A stretch of 64,000 nt of DNA, from positions 17,325-81,324 of the forward strand of contig JAGWBV010000012.1 of assembly GCA_021295715.1 (NCBI GenBank), read 5' to 3'. A program made the translations under genes and the position numbers. This document shows positions 8,577-17,262 of the stretch, piece by piece. The stretch's first letter is position 1. Every line of letters starts with the position of its first letter. Source of the DNA: Candidatus Poribacteria bacterium (GTDB lineage Bacteria > Poribacteria > WGA-4E > WGA-3G). The notes under the pieces are model-generated. The model had not been told where the DNA came from and ran no database searches. It saw only the letters and a program-made list of their open reading frames with translations.

Positions 8577-9341
8577 ATGTATCTAAGGAATATCAGAATA
8601 ATCTGTGCACTCGCTGCACTCCTCACAGTGTTCTGCTATGTGACAGCGGCTGATGCACAAGATTTCGTAATAGATGGACTCGTTGCCATGTGGACCCTCA
8701 ATGAAGCGGATATCGACGGTAAAACTGTCAAAGATGTGTTTGGTGGCAAAGATGCGAAGATCGAAGGCACTCTTAAATCCGTCGAAGGTGCGGCTGATGG
8801 CACGGGAGAAGCGTTGGAGTTTGAAGGCGACAGTTACATCGAAATCCCTGCGATGGGTGAGTTTGAGCATGTGAGTATTGAATGCTATGCGCTTGAAGGA
8901 CAGTTCGGCGGCATTCAAGGCATCGTATCTACATGGCAGTGGGCGGCGGGCAAAGTCCACTTCAAATTTGAGGGCAACCAAATCCAAGTTCATAAGAACG
9001 ATGGTGTGAAAATCCGCTTAAATGCTGAGGAGGAGAGGTGGTATCACATCATTTACACCAGCAATACCAAAGACAATGAGTTGAAACTCTATGTTGATGG
9101 TGAGTTGGTTGACGAAGGGAACGCCGGCGGAACCCCTGAACTGATGGACGAACGCCGTATCGGTAGCGAACACGACGGTAGATTCCTGATCGGTATGATT
9201 GATAACGTCCGTATTTATGACCGGATTCTTGACGAAGACGAGGTTGCACAGAATTTTGAGTCGCAGAGCGATCAATTGCCTGTTGAACCTGCTGGCAAAC
9301 TCTCGGCGACTTGGGGTTACCTCAAAGCATTGAGAAATTAA
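8577..9341 (+). CDS. Secreted LamG/concanavalin-like domain protein
   Basis: 254 residues; ATG preceded by AAAGGAG. A Sec signal peptide covers residues 1-27 (IICALAALLTVFCYVTAADAQ). The rest is a single LamG/laminin-G-3 jelly roll, with DGLVAMWTLNEADIDG at the front, YIEIPAMGEFEHVSIECY, the KLYVDGELVDEG hairpin and IDNVRIYDRILDEDEVAQNF at the end. These domains bind carbohydrate or protein ligands at the cell surface. The last 15 residues (GKLSATWGYLKALRN) form a short conserved-looking tail. It has its own promoter and a hairpin-containing leader. Confidence 0.85.
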   Translation: MYLRNIRIICALAALLTVFCYVTAADAQDFVIDGLVAMWTLNEADIDGKTVKDVFGGKDAKIEGTLKSVEGAADGTGEALEFEGDSYIEIPAMGEFEHVSIECYALEGQFGGIQGIVSTWQWAAGKVHFKFEGNQIQVHKNDGVKIRLNAEEERWYHIIYTSNTKDNELKLYVDGELVDEGNAGGTPELMDERRIGSEHDGRFLIGMIDNVRIYDRILDEDEVAQNFESQSDQLPVEPAGKLSATWGYLKALRN

Positions 9342-9345
9342 AAAC

Positions 9346-9425
9346 GGTTATCGGTTGTCAGTTATCGGTTGTCAGTTAAGGAATGCATCTATTGAACCGG
9401 TGTCCTTTTAAACTGAAAACTGAAA
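9346..9425 (+). repeat. ATCGGTTGTCAGTT / AACTGAAAACTGAAAAC repeats
   Basis: Two tandem GTTATCGGTTGTCA words are followed by AAACTGAAAACTGAAAACGC. The second word continues into the next coding sequence at 9465-9495. Confidence 0.65.
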
Positions 9426-9443
9426 ACGCTTAGAAGGAATCAA

Positions 9444-10388
9444 TTGTTCCAGATGGATATTAAACTGAAAACTGAAGACCAACAACTGAAAACCATTAAG
9501 AAGGCTGTTATTCCTATTGCCGGATATGGGACACGCCTTTTCCCTGCAACGAAAGCCGTGCCAAAAGCACTCTTTCCAATTATCGCTCAGGATGGTATCG
9601 CAAAGCCGATCATTCAGTTGATTATTGAGGAAGCGTTAACGGCGGGTGTGGAAGAGGTGTGTCTCGTTGCCCAACCCCAGCAGGTCGAGCCGATTGCCGA
9701 CTATTTTTCTGGGACCGTTGCGGATGCGATTCGAGAAAAGGCGGAATTAGCAGCACAGGCGGATCGGTTAGAGGAAATAGGCGAGCGGTTGCATTTCGCG
9801 ATTCAGGCAGAACCGGAAGGATTTGGGCACGCCATCTATTGCGCAAGGGATTTCGCCGCTGGTGAACCTGTCATGATTCTGCTCGGGGATCATCTCTATA
9901 TTTCCGAGTCAGATGTCTCTTGCGCGAAACAACTGGCGGAGGTCTACACACAAGTTGGGCAATCTGTCACGAGTCTTGATCTCTGCCATGCGAGTGAACT
10001 CTCGCTCAACGGCATCGTTCATGGCACTTCTTCTACTGAATCCTCGAGAATTTATACGTTAGCACAAATCTCCGAAAAACCGACAGTTGAATTCGCGCGG
10101 GAGCACCTCCGTGTTGAGGGTGTTCCTAATCAGCAATACCTCTGCAACTTCGGGATTGATCTCCTCAGCCCCCTCCTCTTTGACATTCTGGACCACAACT
10201 ACAGACACCGAATTGTGACGCATGGAGAGATTCAACTGCGGGATGCAATGTCGGAAATGATTAAACAGGAAGGCATGTACGGGTATCGCGTCGCAGGTGA
10301 GCGTTACGATACCGGAAACCCGCAGGACTTGTTGAAGACCGTGAATGCCTTTGGTCTCCACGGTCCCTATCGGAATGTCTTAGTCTAA
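9444..10388 (+). CDS. galU: GalU-like UTP--glucose-1-phosphate uridylyltransferase
   Basis: 314 residues of the nucleotidyltransferase (PF00483) fold. The signature GYGTRLFPATKAVPKALFPI starts near residue 27; LLGDHLYI is the metal-binding region, and YDTGNPQDLLKTVNAF matches the GalU C-terminal end. It makes UDP-glucose from UTP and glucose-1-phosphate for glycan synthesis. Two starts are possible: TTG 9444 (AGAAGGA 5 bp upstream) or ATG 9453. The first ~20 residues (KLKTEDQQLKT) are encoded by the intergenic CTGAAAACTGAA repeat and are not part of the conserved enzyme. It overlaps the convergent gene at 10380 by 9 bp. Confidence 0.82.
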   Translation: MFQMDIKLKTEDQQLKTIKKAVIPIAGYGTRLFPATKAVPKALFPIIAQDGIAKPIIQLIIEEALTAGVEEVCLVAQPQQVEPIADYFSGTVADAIREKAELAAQADRLEEIGERLHFAIQAEPEGFGHAIYCARDFAAGEPVMILLGDHLYISESDVSCAKQLAEVYTQVGQSVTSLDLCHASELSLNGIVHGTSSTESSRIYTLAQISEKPTVEFAREHLRVEGVPNQQYLCNFGIDLLSPLLFDILDHNYRHRIVTHGEIQLRDAMSEMIKQEGMYGYRVAGERYDTGNPQDLLKTVNAFGLHGPYRNVLV

Positions 10389-11090
10389 TGTTTCCCCAAC
10401 CTCTAATGAAATGATTTCCACATCCTGAGATGCCGTCAATTTACGGAGTTCTTCGGGGGTTCCTGTCAAGAGTGGGAAAGTCCCGTAATGGATGGGCAGA
10501 ATCGTTGGGACATTGAGTAATTGTGCAGCGTAGGCGGCTTCACGCGGTCCCATCGTGAAATGGTCGCCGATAGGGAGCAATGCGAGGTCAGGTTGGTAAA
10601 TCTCACCGATAATCCGCATGTCCCCGAACACGTTCGTATCCCCAGCATGATAAATTTTGTAGCCGTTCCCGAATTCAATCACATAGCCTGCGGGTTCCCC
10701 CAAATAAACTGTTGTACCGTCTTCCTCTGTGAAACTGCTACTATGATTTGCTGAGACCATCGTTGCTTTCACGCCGCCGACAGAGACAGTCCCACCCTTA
10801 TTCATACCGATCGTGTTCTCGACATCCTGTTTACCAAGCCATCCTGCGATTTCAACGATAGACACAACTGTCGGTGTATGTTTTTTCGCCAGTGGTACTG
10901 CATCGCTAATGTGATCTGCGTGTCCATGCGTTATGAGGATAACATCGAGACTGTCGAAGGTCTTGAGCGCATCAGGACACACAGGGTTGTTGGTTACCCA
11001 TGGGTCTATGAGGAGCGTTTGTCCATCTGCTTCGATTTTAAAGGTGGAGTGTCCGAGCCACGTCAGGCGAATACCATTGTTAAGTTCCAT
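10380..11090 (-). CDS. UPF0173-family metal-dependent hydrolase
   Basis: 236 residues of the metallo-beta-lactamase fold. The metal site is THGHADH (H55, H57, D59, H60), with later ligands in HAGDTN and the terminal LPIHYGTFPLLTGT. Length and wording match UPF0173 (YtkL-like) proteins, whose substrate is not established. Its start lies inside the end of the PLP enzyme gene (11-bp overlap), so the two are translationally coupled. Confidence 0.9.
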   Translation of the reverse strand: MELNNGIRLTWLGHSTFKIEADGQTLLIDPWVTNNPVCPDALKTFDSLDVILITHGHADHISDAVPLAKKHTPTVVSIVEIAGWLGKQDVENTIGMNKGGTVSVGGVKATMVSANHSSSFTEEDGTTVYLGEPAGYVIEFGNGYKIYHAGDTNVFGDMRIIGEIYQPDLALLPIGDHFTMGPREAAYAAQLLNVPTILPIHYGTFPLLTGTPEELRKLTASQDVEIISLEVGETLD

Positions 11091-12198
11091 CGAGAATTTC
11101 CTTTAGTCTTTGGGCAATTTTTTCTACCTCTCCGGGCATTAGCGTCTGTCCATTGATGATGACACCGTTTTCTCCTGATCCTGGAATGTCAATAGAGGGT
11201 TCACCTTCTGCAAGTTGCTGAAGGATTTCGTTCCGTGTGATGCCGAGTTGTTCCGCATCAAATCGGATTTCAGTGCGGGGCATCGGTTGTCCGGCTTCGG
11301 AGGGGAAGATACGGTGCACCGTAACGCCTTCGATGTCCGAGAACACTTCATCGTAATAGGTAACTTGATCCTCGTAAGATTGCTGTAGTTTATCATGGTC
11401 TTGATTCAGATACCATTCGACTGCGGCGAGGAGCCCTACCAGTTCTTCTTTCCCGACTTTCATGCCTCGACCGATAAATGGATGCGGCGGTCCGTTGAAG
11501 GCGATAGCCTCAATCAACGATTTTTTGCCGACAATTAACCCACTACTCTGTGGTCCGCACAAACCTTTCCCGCCACTAAAGAGTGCCAAATCAGCACCCA
11601 TCTGTGTGAACTGCCATAAGTTTTCTGGGGGTGGTAACTGTGCGGCGGCATCAACAATGAGGGGGACGTTGTGCCTTTCGGCAATAGCGATGGCTTCTTC
11701 ATAAGGCACCCAGAGGTGTTCTCTGCTGGGGTTTGCGAAGTAAAAGATTGCGGCGGTCTTTTCCGTAATGGCGTTTTCTAACTCGTCAGGAGTTGTCCCG
11801 TTTTCGTTGCCTATCTCTATAAATGTGACGCCGACCTGCCGAACGGCGTAATCGTATCCGACACGCCCGTGACGATGCACAATGACTTCGCTTTTCATTG
11901 ATGCATCAAGGTGGGGCAATTTTTCGCGCTTGTCAGGGTCGAGTCCGGTGATACACGCCGCTGCGCTGAGGGTCAAGGCAGCAGCGGCACCACAGGAGAC
12001 ATACGCCGCTTCGTTGTGAGTGAGTTTCGCAATCTCTTCCCCGACCCGTTTTTGGAGTTCGATGATGTCTATAAAGTGCTTGGCAGCGTCTGACATCGCC
12101 GCGACCACCTCAGATGGCATAATCGAACCACCGAGCCGTGTGAGCGTCGCATTGCCGTTGATGACTGTGCGAATGCCTAAGCGTTTGTAGATGTTCAT
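11080..12198 (-). CDS. PLP-dependent SelA/DgaE-like enzyme
   Basis: 372 residues of aminotransferase fold type I. IVDAAAQLPP provides the PLP-nitrogen aspartate (D183) and LFSGGKGLCGPQSSG the Schiff-base lysine (K211). The opening YKRLGIRTVINGNATLTRLGG and the glycine-rich AAAALTLSAAA segment are typical of the SelA-like group that includes D-glucosaminate-6-phosphate ammonia-lyase and various uncharacterised lyases. It is not a real selenocysteine synthase by length. Exact substrate unknown; the neighbour is a UPF0173 hydrolase. Confidence 0.82.
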   Translation of the reverse strand: MNIYKRLGIRTVINGNATLTRLGGSIMPSEVVAAMSDAAKHFIDIIELQKRVGEEIAKLTHNEAAYVSCGAAAALTLSAAACITGLDPDKREKLPHLDASMKSEVIVHRHGRVGYDYAVRQVGVTFIEIGNENGTTPDELENAITEKTAAIFYFANPSREHLWVPYEEAIAIAERHNVPLIVDAAAQLPPPENLWQFTQMGADLALFSGGKGLCGPQSSGLIVGKKSLIEAIAFNGPPHPFIGRGMKVGKEELVGLLAAVEWYLNQDHDKLQQSYEDQVTYYDEVFSDIEGVTVHRIFPSEAGQPMPRTEIRFDAEQLGITRNEILQQLAEGEPSIDIPGSGENGVIINGQTLMPGEVEKIAQRLKEILDGT

Positions 12199-12306
12199 TT
12201 GAGTGGTTATCGGAAACTATCGGTTTTCAGCAAAGACATCTTGTGGCAGTTCTGCAACTTTTACATGCCACACACTGACTGCCGACTGCTGACTGCTGAC
12301 AACCAT

Positions 12307-13119
12307 CTATCCGACTTCCTCACCATCTAATTTACCGACGTGGAGATCAATCTCATCGCGCGACTCAATCTTGTCCACTTTACCATCTGCCATGTGGAAG
12401 ATGCGATCGGAGACATCTAACATTTTATGATCGTGCGTCGCGGTGATGATGGTTACGCCGTTTTCAGCATTAAGTCGACGGAGTAGGGCAATGATTTCGA
12501 GTCCAGTTTTGGTGTCCAAGTTTCCCGTCGGTTCATCGGCGAGAACAATTGCGGGGTCGTTTGCAAGCGAACGTGCGATTGCGACACGTTGTTGTTGTCC
12601 ACCGGAGAGTTCTAACGGTTTATGTTGCACGCGATCACCAAGTCCGACGAGTGTGAGGAGGTCAATGCCTTTTTCTCTGCTTTCGTCGGCACTCATACCG
12701 GCGAAGATCATCGGAAGCGAAACGTTTTCGAGTGCTGTCATAACTGGAATGAGATTGAACGATTGAAAAATATAGCCGATTTTTCGGCAGCGGAGCCATG
12801 CGAGTTCGTACGCGTCAAGTTGCGCGATGTCCACCTCGTCGATGTAGACTCTACCTTCGGTCGGTTTGTCTAAACCACCAATCATGTTGAAAAGTGTCGA
12901 TTTTCCTGAACCGGAGGGACCCATAATAGAGATATATTCACCGCGCTGGATTTGGAAATTAACACCGCGGAGAGCATCCACGGTCTGCGTTCCCATTTCA
13001 TATCGCTTGATGAGGTTCCTGACGCGAACTGTATTCTCCTTCGGAAGAATGCGTTGGAACTTTTCTGGCGTTTCGGCAAGAATGGCATTAACATCGCCGA
13101 TTTCTGTTGGTATATTCAT
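12307..13119 (-). CDS. LolD/MacB-type ABC transporter ATPase
   Basis: 270 residues. Walker A GPSGSGKST (67-75), signature LSGGQQQR, Walker B IVLADEPTGNLD and TATHDHKML are as expected for the LolD/FtsE/MacB class, which pairs with FtsX-type permeases. An unusual 30-residue N-terminal extension (to LPKENT) precedes the domain, and an acidic tail of ~20 residues follows. No permease lies directly beside it, but the giant FtsX-containing gene (17584-24942) heads the same run of minus-strand genes. I infer the two form one transporter. Confidence 0.9.
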   Translation of the reverse strand: MNIPTEIGDVNAILAETPEKFQRILPKENTVRVRNLIKRYEMGTQTVDALRGVNFQIQRGEYISIMGPSGSGKSTLFNMIGGLDKPTEGRVYIDEVDIAQLDAYELAWLRCRKIGYIFQSFNLIPVMTALENVSLPMIFAGMSADESREKGIDLLTLVGLGDRVQHKPLELSGGQQQRVAIARSLANDPAIVLADEPTGNLDTKTGLEIIALLRRLNAENGVTIITATHDHKMLDVSDRIFHMADGKVDKIESRDEIDLHVGKLDGEEVG

Positions 13120-13160
13120 TTTTTAATTATTCCTTGCGGTTTGGTGAGGTGGGTTGAGTG
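13117..13160 (-). repeat. SD-carrying leader repeat before the LolD-type ATPase
   Basis: Read on the minus strand: CCACCTCACC, then AAACCGCAAGGAATAATTAAAAAATG split over the element. It matches the leader copy at 14907-14945 almost base for base. Confidence 0.75.
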
Positions 13161-13263
13161 ACCAACACTCCTCTCCGTATATCCGCCTGCGCCGTTGTTG
13201 CAGGCTCCAATTTCGTTAAAGCTGCACAATCTAACAGATTATGCTACAAGTTCCCAAAACGAC

Positions 13264-13725
13264 TTACCGTCTCTGTAGGAATCCAAAAATACCCTGTTTT
13301 TCAGGTTCGGGCGTTACAGGGGCGTTCTGTTGCGGGTTCGGAATGGCGAACCCTATAAAATTCCGTTTGCCAAGCTGCTGCATAAACGTAAAGAGGGACG
13401 TTTCCGCTTCTTTCCGAGTCAACTGGTACTGGTTTTGGACTCCCTTTATAATCTGTGAAATGGTATGCTTACCGTCGCACATCTTCCACACATAAGTTCC
13501 GATGGAATCTAATACAATAACCCTTTTATCGGGGAGCATAAAAAGTTTGCTGGCGAGTCGGGTCCAGAGTTTGTCTTTCTGTGGAACAACGAGTGAGGCT
13601 TCGCCTTTGTCGTCTATCTCCCAGTTTATCAACTGGTTCCGAACAGGAAACGACTTCATGATCCGAGTCCGATCCATCTCCGGACGTTTCTTGAGTTTGA
13701 GAGCGTATAGAATTCTGTTTAGCAT
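13264..13725 (-). CDS. PqqD family protein
   Basis: 153 residues. The PqqD/RRE-like winged-helix domain lies at about 68-135: VIVLDSIGTYVWKMCDGKHT, then ISQIIKGVQNQYQLTRKEAE and FMQQLGKRNFIGF. PqqD proteins bind peptides and present them to modifying enzymes, but many free-standing copies have no known partner. A ~65-residue N-terminal region rich in basic residues and a Pro-rich tail flank the domain. It sits between a duplicated-domain protein and an ABC ATPase; no radical-SAM enzyme or precursor peptide is visible nearby. Confidence 0.82.
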   Translation of the reverse strand: MLNRILYALKLKKRPEMDRTRIMKSFPVRNQLINWEIDDKGEASLVVPQKDKLWTRLASKLFMLPDKRVIVLDSIGTYVWKMCDGKHTISQIIKGVQNQYQLTRKEAETSLFTFMQQLGKRNFIGFAIPNPQQNAPVTPEPEKQGIFGFLQRR

Positions 13726-13745
13726 TTTTTAATGGTTGTCGGTAC

Positions 13746-13769
13746 GAAAATCTGCATGAGCAGATTTTC
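13746..13769. other. Perfect 10-bp intergenic hairpin
   Basis: GAAAATCTGC, loop ATGA, GCAGATTTTC. It lies in the 116-bp gap between the PqqD and duplicated-domain genes. The rest of the gap is CAGTTA/AACTGAAAACCGATAACTG repeat words. There is no T-run on either side strong enough to call a terminator. Confidence 0.55.
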
Positions 13770-13841
13770 TTTCTGTCATCAGTTACAAGAGGCTTTTGTT
13801 AAACGAATACCTCTTAACTGAAAACCGATAACTGATAACTA

Positions 13842-14909
13842 TTAGTGGCATTCAATACTTTCAGCAACTTTTTGAACGGTCGAACGCGCATCGGTACTAC
13901 CGATGGACTGGATGACATAGATACGGTTGGACTGGTTGCATCGCCATAGATGAAATACAAGTGCTGTCCTTTTGGATAACTTATCAAACATCAGCACCGG
14001 ACTGAATGGTACACCATCATAGAGCCGCGTCTGTTCCCCAATAAGCGTCAGGCGTTCATCCGCCGAATCTGTATCGGATGTTACTTCAAACCCATAGCCA
14101 CGAATGGCTTTTGCGTATTTGGCACGAAACCATGCCTCTAATGGATTTTCGGCATCTTTATGGTCGCTTAGCATCACTTCTGCTGGTCCGTATCGTTCCA
14201 CACTCAGTCGTCCTTTGTCGGGGACGGGGTTTTTGCTTGGGTGTTTCCGCAAGGTTAGCTCACCCCTACGATCTTCTATAGAACCATTATTTCGTAGGCG
14301 ACTGCTTGCCAGTTTCGCAAGCCTGACTGCACGCTGAAAGCGAACGGGCTTTGCAACGAAGGCAAACAACAGGTAACCACTGAGCAATTTCTGACTTTCC
14401 AACTTATATTCTTTCGGAACCCCTAACTTAAGTCCGTAAGCACTCCAGAGCGTTAGCGGCGCGTCCCCGCGGTCTGTAATTGATTTGAAAATCCGAAGAA
14501 CCGTAGGTCGCCAATTCTCCTTGAGCCGTCCCATCACCTGTACGATTGTAATTCGTTTGCCGGTGTGAAAAATCAGCCCATTCGCACGAATACTCCCCTT
14601 CCAACTGAAACCGAGAACGGTGCGTCCATCAAAGAATTCCTCTTCTTTGATGAGATTAACGTTCCGGCGGAAGGAGAGTTCGGTGCCCTTCTTATACGTC
14701 TTGCGAATCAACTTGAAGTATTCGTCGAGCGTTGCATGGAGGTCTGGCTTTTTGCGTCGGGTATGCGCCCATTTGAGTTCAAGACGAGGCATCTCTGGAT
14801 CATCGAGCCGGAGATATCCTGTTTTCTGATCTCCACTGAGTCCACTCAGTTCCCATGTTGTGGGAATTTCCAGTTCTATGCCTGCCCAGCCAAAAAGTGT
14901 CCAGTCCAT
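13842..14909 (-). CDS. Unknown protein with two tandem copies of one domain
   Basis: 355 residues, not recognised as a named family. It has an internal duplication: WTLFGWAGIELEIPTTWELS near residue 3 matches LTLWSAYGLKLGVPKEYKLE near 150, and the ends of both halves (TVLRIFKSITD and STVQKVAESIE) also correspond. Each half looks like a ~150-residue alpha/beta domain that begins with a short W/L-rich strand and a Pro-Tyr/Trp turn. No signal peptide or membrane segment. The gene lies between the OPT-like protein and PqqD in a same-strand run. Residues ~221-231 (RKHPSKNPVPD) are encoded by a dispersed intergenic repeat, see 14220. Confidence 0.75.
   Translation of the reverse strand: MDWTLFGWAGIELEIPTTWELSGLSGDQKTGYLRLDDPEMPRLELKWAHTRRKKPDLHATLDEYFKLIRKTYKKGTELSFRRNVNLIKEEEFFDGRTVLGFSWKGSIRANGLIFHTGKRITIVQVMGRLKENWRPTVLRIFKSITDRGDAPLTLWSAYGLKLGVPKEYKLESQKLLSGYLLFAFVAKPVRFQRAVRLAKLASSRLRNNGSIEDRRGELTLRKHPSKNPVPDKGRLSVERYGPAEVMLSDHKDAENPLEAWFRAKYAKAIRGYGFEVTSDTDSADERLTLIGEQTRLYDGVPFSPVLMFDKLSKRTALVFHLWRCNQSNRIYVIQSIGSTDARSTVQKVAESIECH
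14220..14262. repeat. TGCTTGGGTG repeat inside a coding sequence
   Basis: GGGGTTTTTGCTTGGGTGTT followed by TCCGCAAGG. The word also occurs intergenically at 6301, 14977, 17530, 33355, 40737 and 54030. Here it is read in frame on the minus strand as HPSKNP without breaking the gene. Confidence 0.75.
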
Positions 14910-15017
14910 ATTTTAATTTTCCTTGCGGTTCGGTGAAGTGGGTCTCATAATGGGTTTCCTTTACGTAGACCTGAAGAAACACCCAAGCAAAACCCCTCCA
15001 CTACGTTACGGACTACC
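14907..15017 (-). repeat. Full composite leader repeat
   Basis: On the minus strand, in order: a GTAGTCCGTAACGTAGTGG word, GGGGTTTTGCTTGGGTGTTT, a CAGGTCTACGTAAAGG segment, CCCACTTCACCGAACCGCAAGG and AAAATTAAAATATG. The last ATG is the start of the duplicated-domain gene. Copies at 33282-33400 and 37496-37640 have the same modular order. Confidence 0.75.
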
Positions 15018-15146
15018 GGTTTTGTGTGATCTTTAATTTTATCACCAAACCGCGTAGCCTGCGACAATCCGCAGAAATCCGCAGAAACACCCTAAACACG
15101 CAGGCGCATTTGAGGAATACACGTCAAGGCCGAATGTTCAGTGTTT

Positions 15147-15168
15147 TCTCCGCAAGGAAAAATTAAAA
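15147..15168 (+). repeat. Orphan leader repeat overlapping a stop codon
   Basis: CTCCGCAAGGAAAAATTAAAA on the plus strand, with no ATG after it. On the minus strand the same bases supply the TAA stop (15163-15165) of the OPT-like gene. The 15018-15146 stretch holds degenerate CGCAGAAACACCC words and no gene. Confidence 0.6.
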
Positions 15169-17151
15169 CGGTTTGACGATTACGGCTTTAGAGACAAGTG
15201 CAATTGCTACGGTTCCCATACCGATCAGCCCGACACCGCAGGCAAACCCTGCCGCAAGTACCGGGTTGAACATGTACCAACGCCGCATTCCAAATCGCTT
15301 GATCATGTAGAACCGCCCGATAATTGCACCAAGTAGCCGGGTAACCATACTTCCTGGATCTGCGCCGATGCCACCGACAATACCGTAGAACCACATTGAG
15401 GGTAGTTTGAATACCCACAACATTCCATAGATCGCGAGGCTTCCCGTAAATCCGGCAGCGATGTAATCTCCCCGAATTGCTTGAAGCATTTGGCTATTTC
15501 CATCCCGCAGCGACGTTTTCCAGAGACACTCATTTGTGGCGTTAATGGGCCACATCATCTGTGCGAATGGATATTGTGCACTGGGAATGGGTGCAATCTT
15601 CCAGATAAAGTGAAGCACCACAATTCCACTGACAAGTAGGATCGGCATAATCAACAGTGTGCCAGCGAGATTTGAAGTGAAGGTCGTTCCTGTCAATTCA
15701 AGGACTCGCCAACTCTGGGTGCCGCGTCCATAATCTTCGTCTGGGAGTGGCGCGAACCAGATATCTACCTCTTCATAGCGGCTCAAAATAAAGGTAATTT
15801 CGTGTAAATACGGTATCTCAAATAGGTCGCGCCCCAATACACCGAAGGTCCGTGCGGTAATATACGAATTGATCGGTGTATACAGGAAAGCGTAGCCTAA
15901 CAGGAAACTCAACGGGAAGTTCGGGACCATCCAGTGAATGAGCCATACAAATCCACCCATACCGAGGAGCCACATTAATCCCATCAACCATATCGGGAAA
16001 TCGCCACGGTTCGGAGGCGGAGCAAAGGTGCCGCGTTCGCCTGCAGTTTTCTGAGTCCTCCGCATTTTAAAGAGCATCGGAACCGAAGCCGCCATACCTG
16101 CGATGGCGAAGCTAAAGGATTTCCCCATGCCGGCACTCTGCCAGAAATCCAGTCTGTTGAACAACTCGACACCACGAACATCCAAACCCGGAGACCACTG
16201 GTGGAGAATCTCATACCGGTAAAGGATTTGTGGGTTCAAGACAAATTGCGTCGCCATTGCGGCAATAAATTCTGTCATCACAATTGGAAACGGTAGCACG
16301 AACCCGAAGAGCATTTGTCCAAAGTCGGTTCGGAAGGCGAAAACACCCGTTGGTGCGAAACCTTCTATACTCTGTGTGAAATCTATCCACGGGATCTTCA
16401 GAATCTGAATCGGCTGACTCATCATGACACCGGTGAGTGCAGGCACACCGATGTAAAGGAAGCCCCAGATAAGTCCTGCCATTGAGCCAATAGAAAAAAC
16501 CCGCCAGCGCCACGTCTCTTCTTTACCTGTCGTTTCTGCGAGTGCTGTTGCCCCTTGGGCACTAATCGGTGCCATCGGATATGGGAGTCGCTCGAGGTCC
16601 GCCGTGAGCCGGAACAGAATATACTGTCCGCTGACAAAACGCAGGGTACCCAAGAGTTTTCCTATGAGATAGATACCGATAGGCAGGAACCAGTCTGGAT
16701 GTATGAGACTTCGCGTGAGCACGCCGACGGAATCGCCTGCGGGTACAATCCACTCTGGAATCTTATCCGCGATTTCGTAGGATGCCGCCTGCGGGGTGTT
16801 AACAAAGTAGGCGTACCAGATAAAGTTCCGGTACTGAAGCCCACTTCCGACAGCTGCACCTGTTAACCCGAGGAGCATGTAAAGCTCCTGTCGCCGGGCA
16901 GTTGTAAAGGAACGCCGCGCGAGCTCAGTGAATAGAATAACGGCAACCCAAGGTGCTGCGCCAGCACCGGATTCACCGGATACATAACTGAGATAAATGG
17001 AACCCGGCATCATCAGCAAGCCAACGAAAAGTGCTCCAACAAACACCTTGACTGTTAGCCCCGACTCAAAGGTACGGATACCGCCTTCAATGTCGTATCG
17101 CTGTGCCCAAGCTTGCCATTCATCTGCTTGTGATACTCTTTCTCTCGCCAA
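15163..17151 (-). CDS. OPT-like multi-pass membrane protein
   Basis: 662 residues with more than a dozen hydrophobic segments. The layout resembles the oligopeptide-transporter (OPT)/DUF6785-like superfamily: an N-terminal GLTVKVFVGALFVGLLMM helix, SYVSGESGAGAAPWVAVILF, many re-entrant Gly/Pro-rich segments and a C-terminal block with GGIGADPGSMVTRLLGAIIG and RWYMFNPVLAAGF. The start is TTG 17151, with AAGGAGAA about 8 bp upstream on the minus strand. Substrate unknown. It follows the giant FtsX protein and a 59-residue membrane peptide in the same direction. Its stop codon lies in a leader-type repeat, so the native C-terminus may have been altered. Confidence 0.75.
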   Translation of the reverse strand: MARERVSQADEWQAWAQRYDIEGGIRTFESGLTVKVFVGALFVGLLMMPGSIYLSYVSGESGAGAAPWVAVILFTELARRSFTTARRQELYMLLGLTGAAVGSGLQYRNFIWYAYFVNTPQAASYEIADKIPEWIVPAGDSVGVLTRSLIHPDWFLPIGIYLIGKLLGTLRFVSGQYILFRLTADLERLPYPMAPISAQGATALAETTGKEETWRWRVFSIGSMAGLIWGFLYIGVPALTGVMMSQPIQILKIPWIDFTQSIEGFAPTGVFAFRTDFGQMLFGFVLPFPIVMTEFIAAMATQFVLNPQILYRYEILHQWSPGLDVRGVELFNRLDFWQSAGMGKSFSFAIAGMAASVPMLFKMRRTQKTAGERGTFAPPPNRGDFPIWLMGLMWLLGMGGFVWLIHWMVPNFPLSFLLGYAFLYTPINSYITARTFGVLGRDLFEIPYLHEITFILSRYEEVDIWFAPLPDEDYGRGTQSWRVLELTGTTFTSNLAGTLLIMPILLVSGIVVLHFIWKIAPIPSAQYPFAQMMWPINATNECLWKTSLRDGNSQMLQAIRGDYIAAGFTGSLAIYGMLWVFKLPSMWFYGIVGGIGADPGSMVTRLLGAIIGRFYMIKRFGMRRWYMFNPVLAAGFACGVGLIGMGTVAIALVSKAVIVKPF

Positions 17152-17262
17152 ATTGAATGTTCTCCTTTCTTGGCTATCGGCTATCAGCCATCAGTTATAA
17201 GAAGTTTTTGATTCATACGGGTTTCCACTCTTAACTGACTGCTGACTGCTGATGGCTAATTC
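17152..17262. repeat. ATCAGCCATCAG / GACTGCTGACTGCTGA repeats
   Basis: GGCTATCGGCTATCAGCCAT (17173-17192) and GACTGCTGACTGCTGATGGC (17238-17257) fill this short gap. No gene. Confidence 0.6.

Noticed and set aside
11080-12198. Selenocysteine synthase (SelA)
   Set aside because: Too short and without the tRNA-binding N-terminal domain; no selenocysteine genes nearby.
13264-13725. PQQ biosynthesis cluster
   Set aside because: No PqqA, PqqC or radical-SAM PqqE near the PqqD-like gene.
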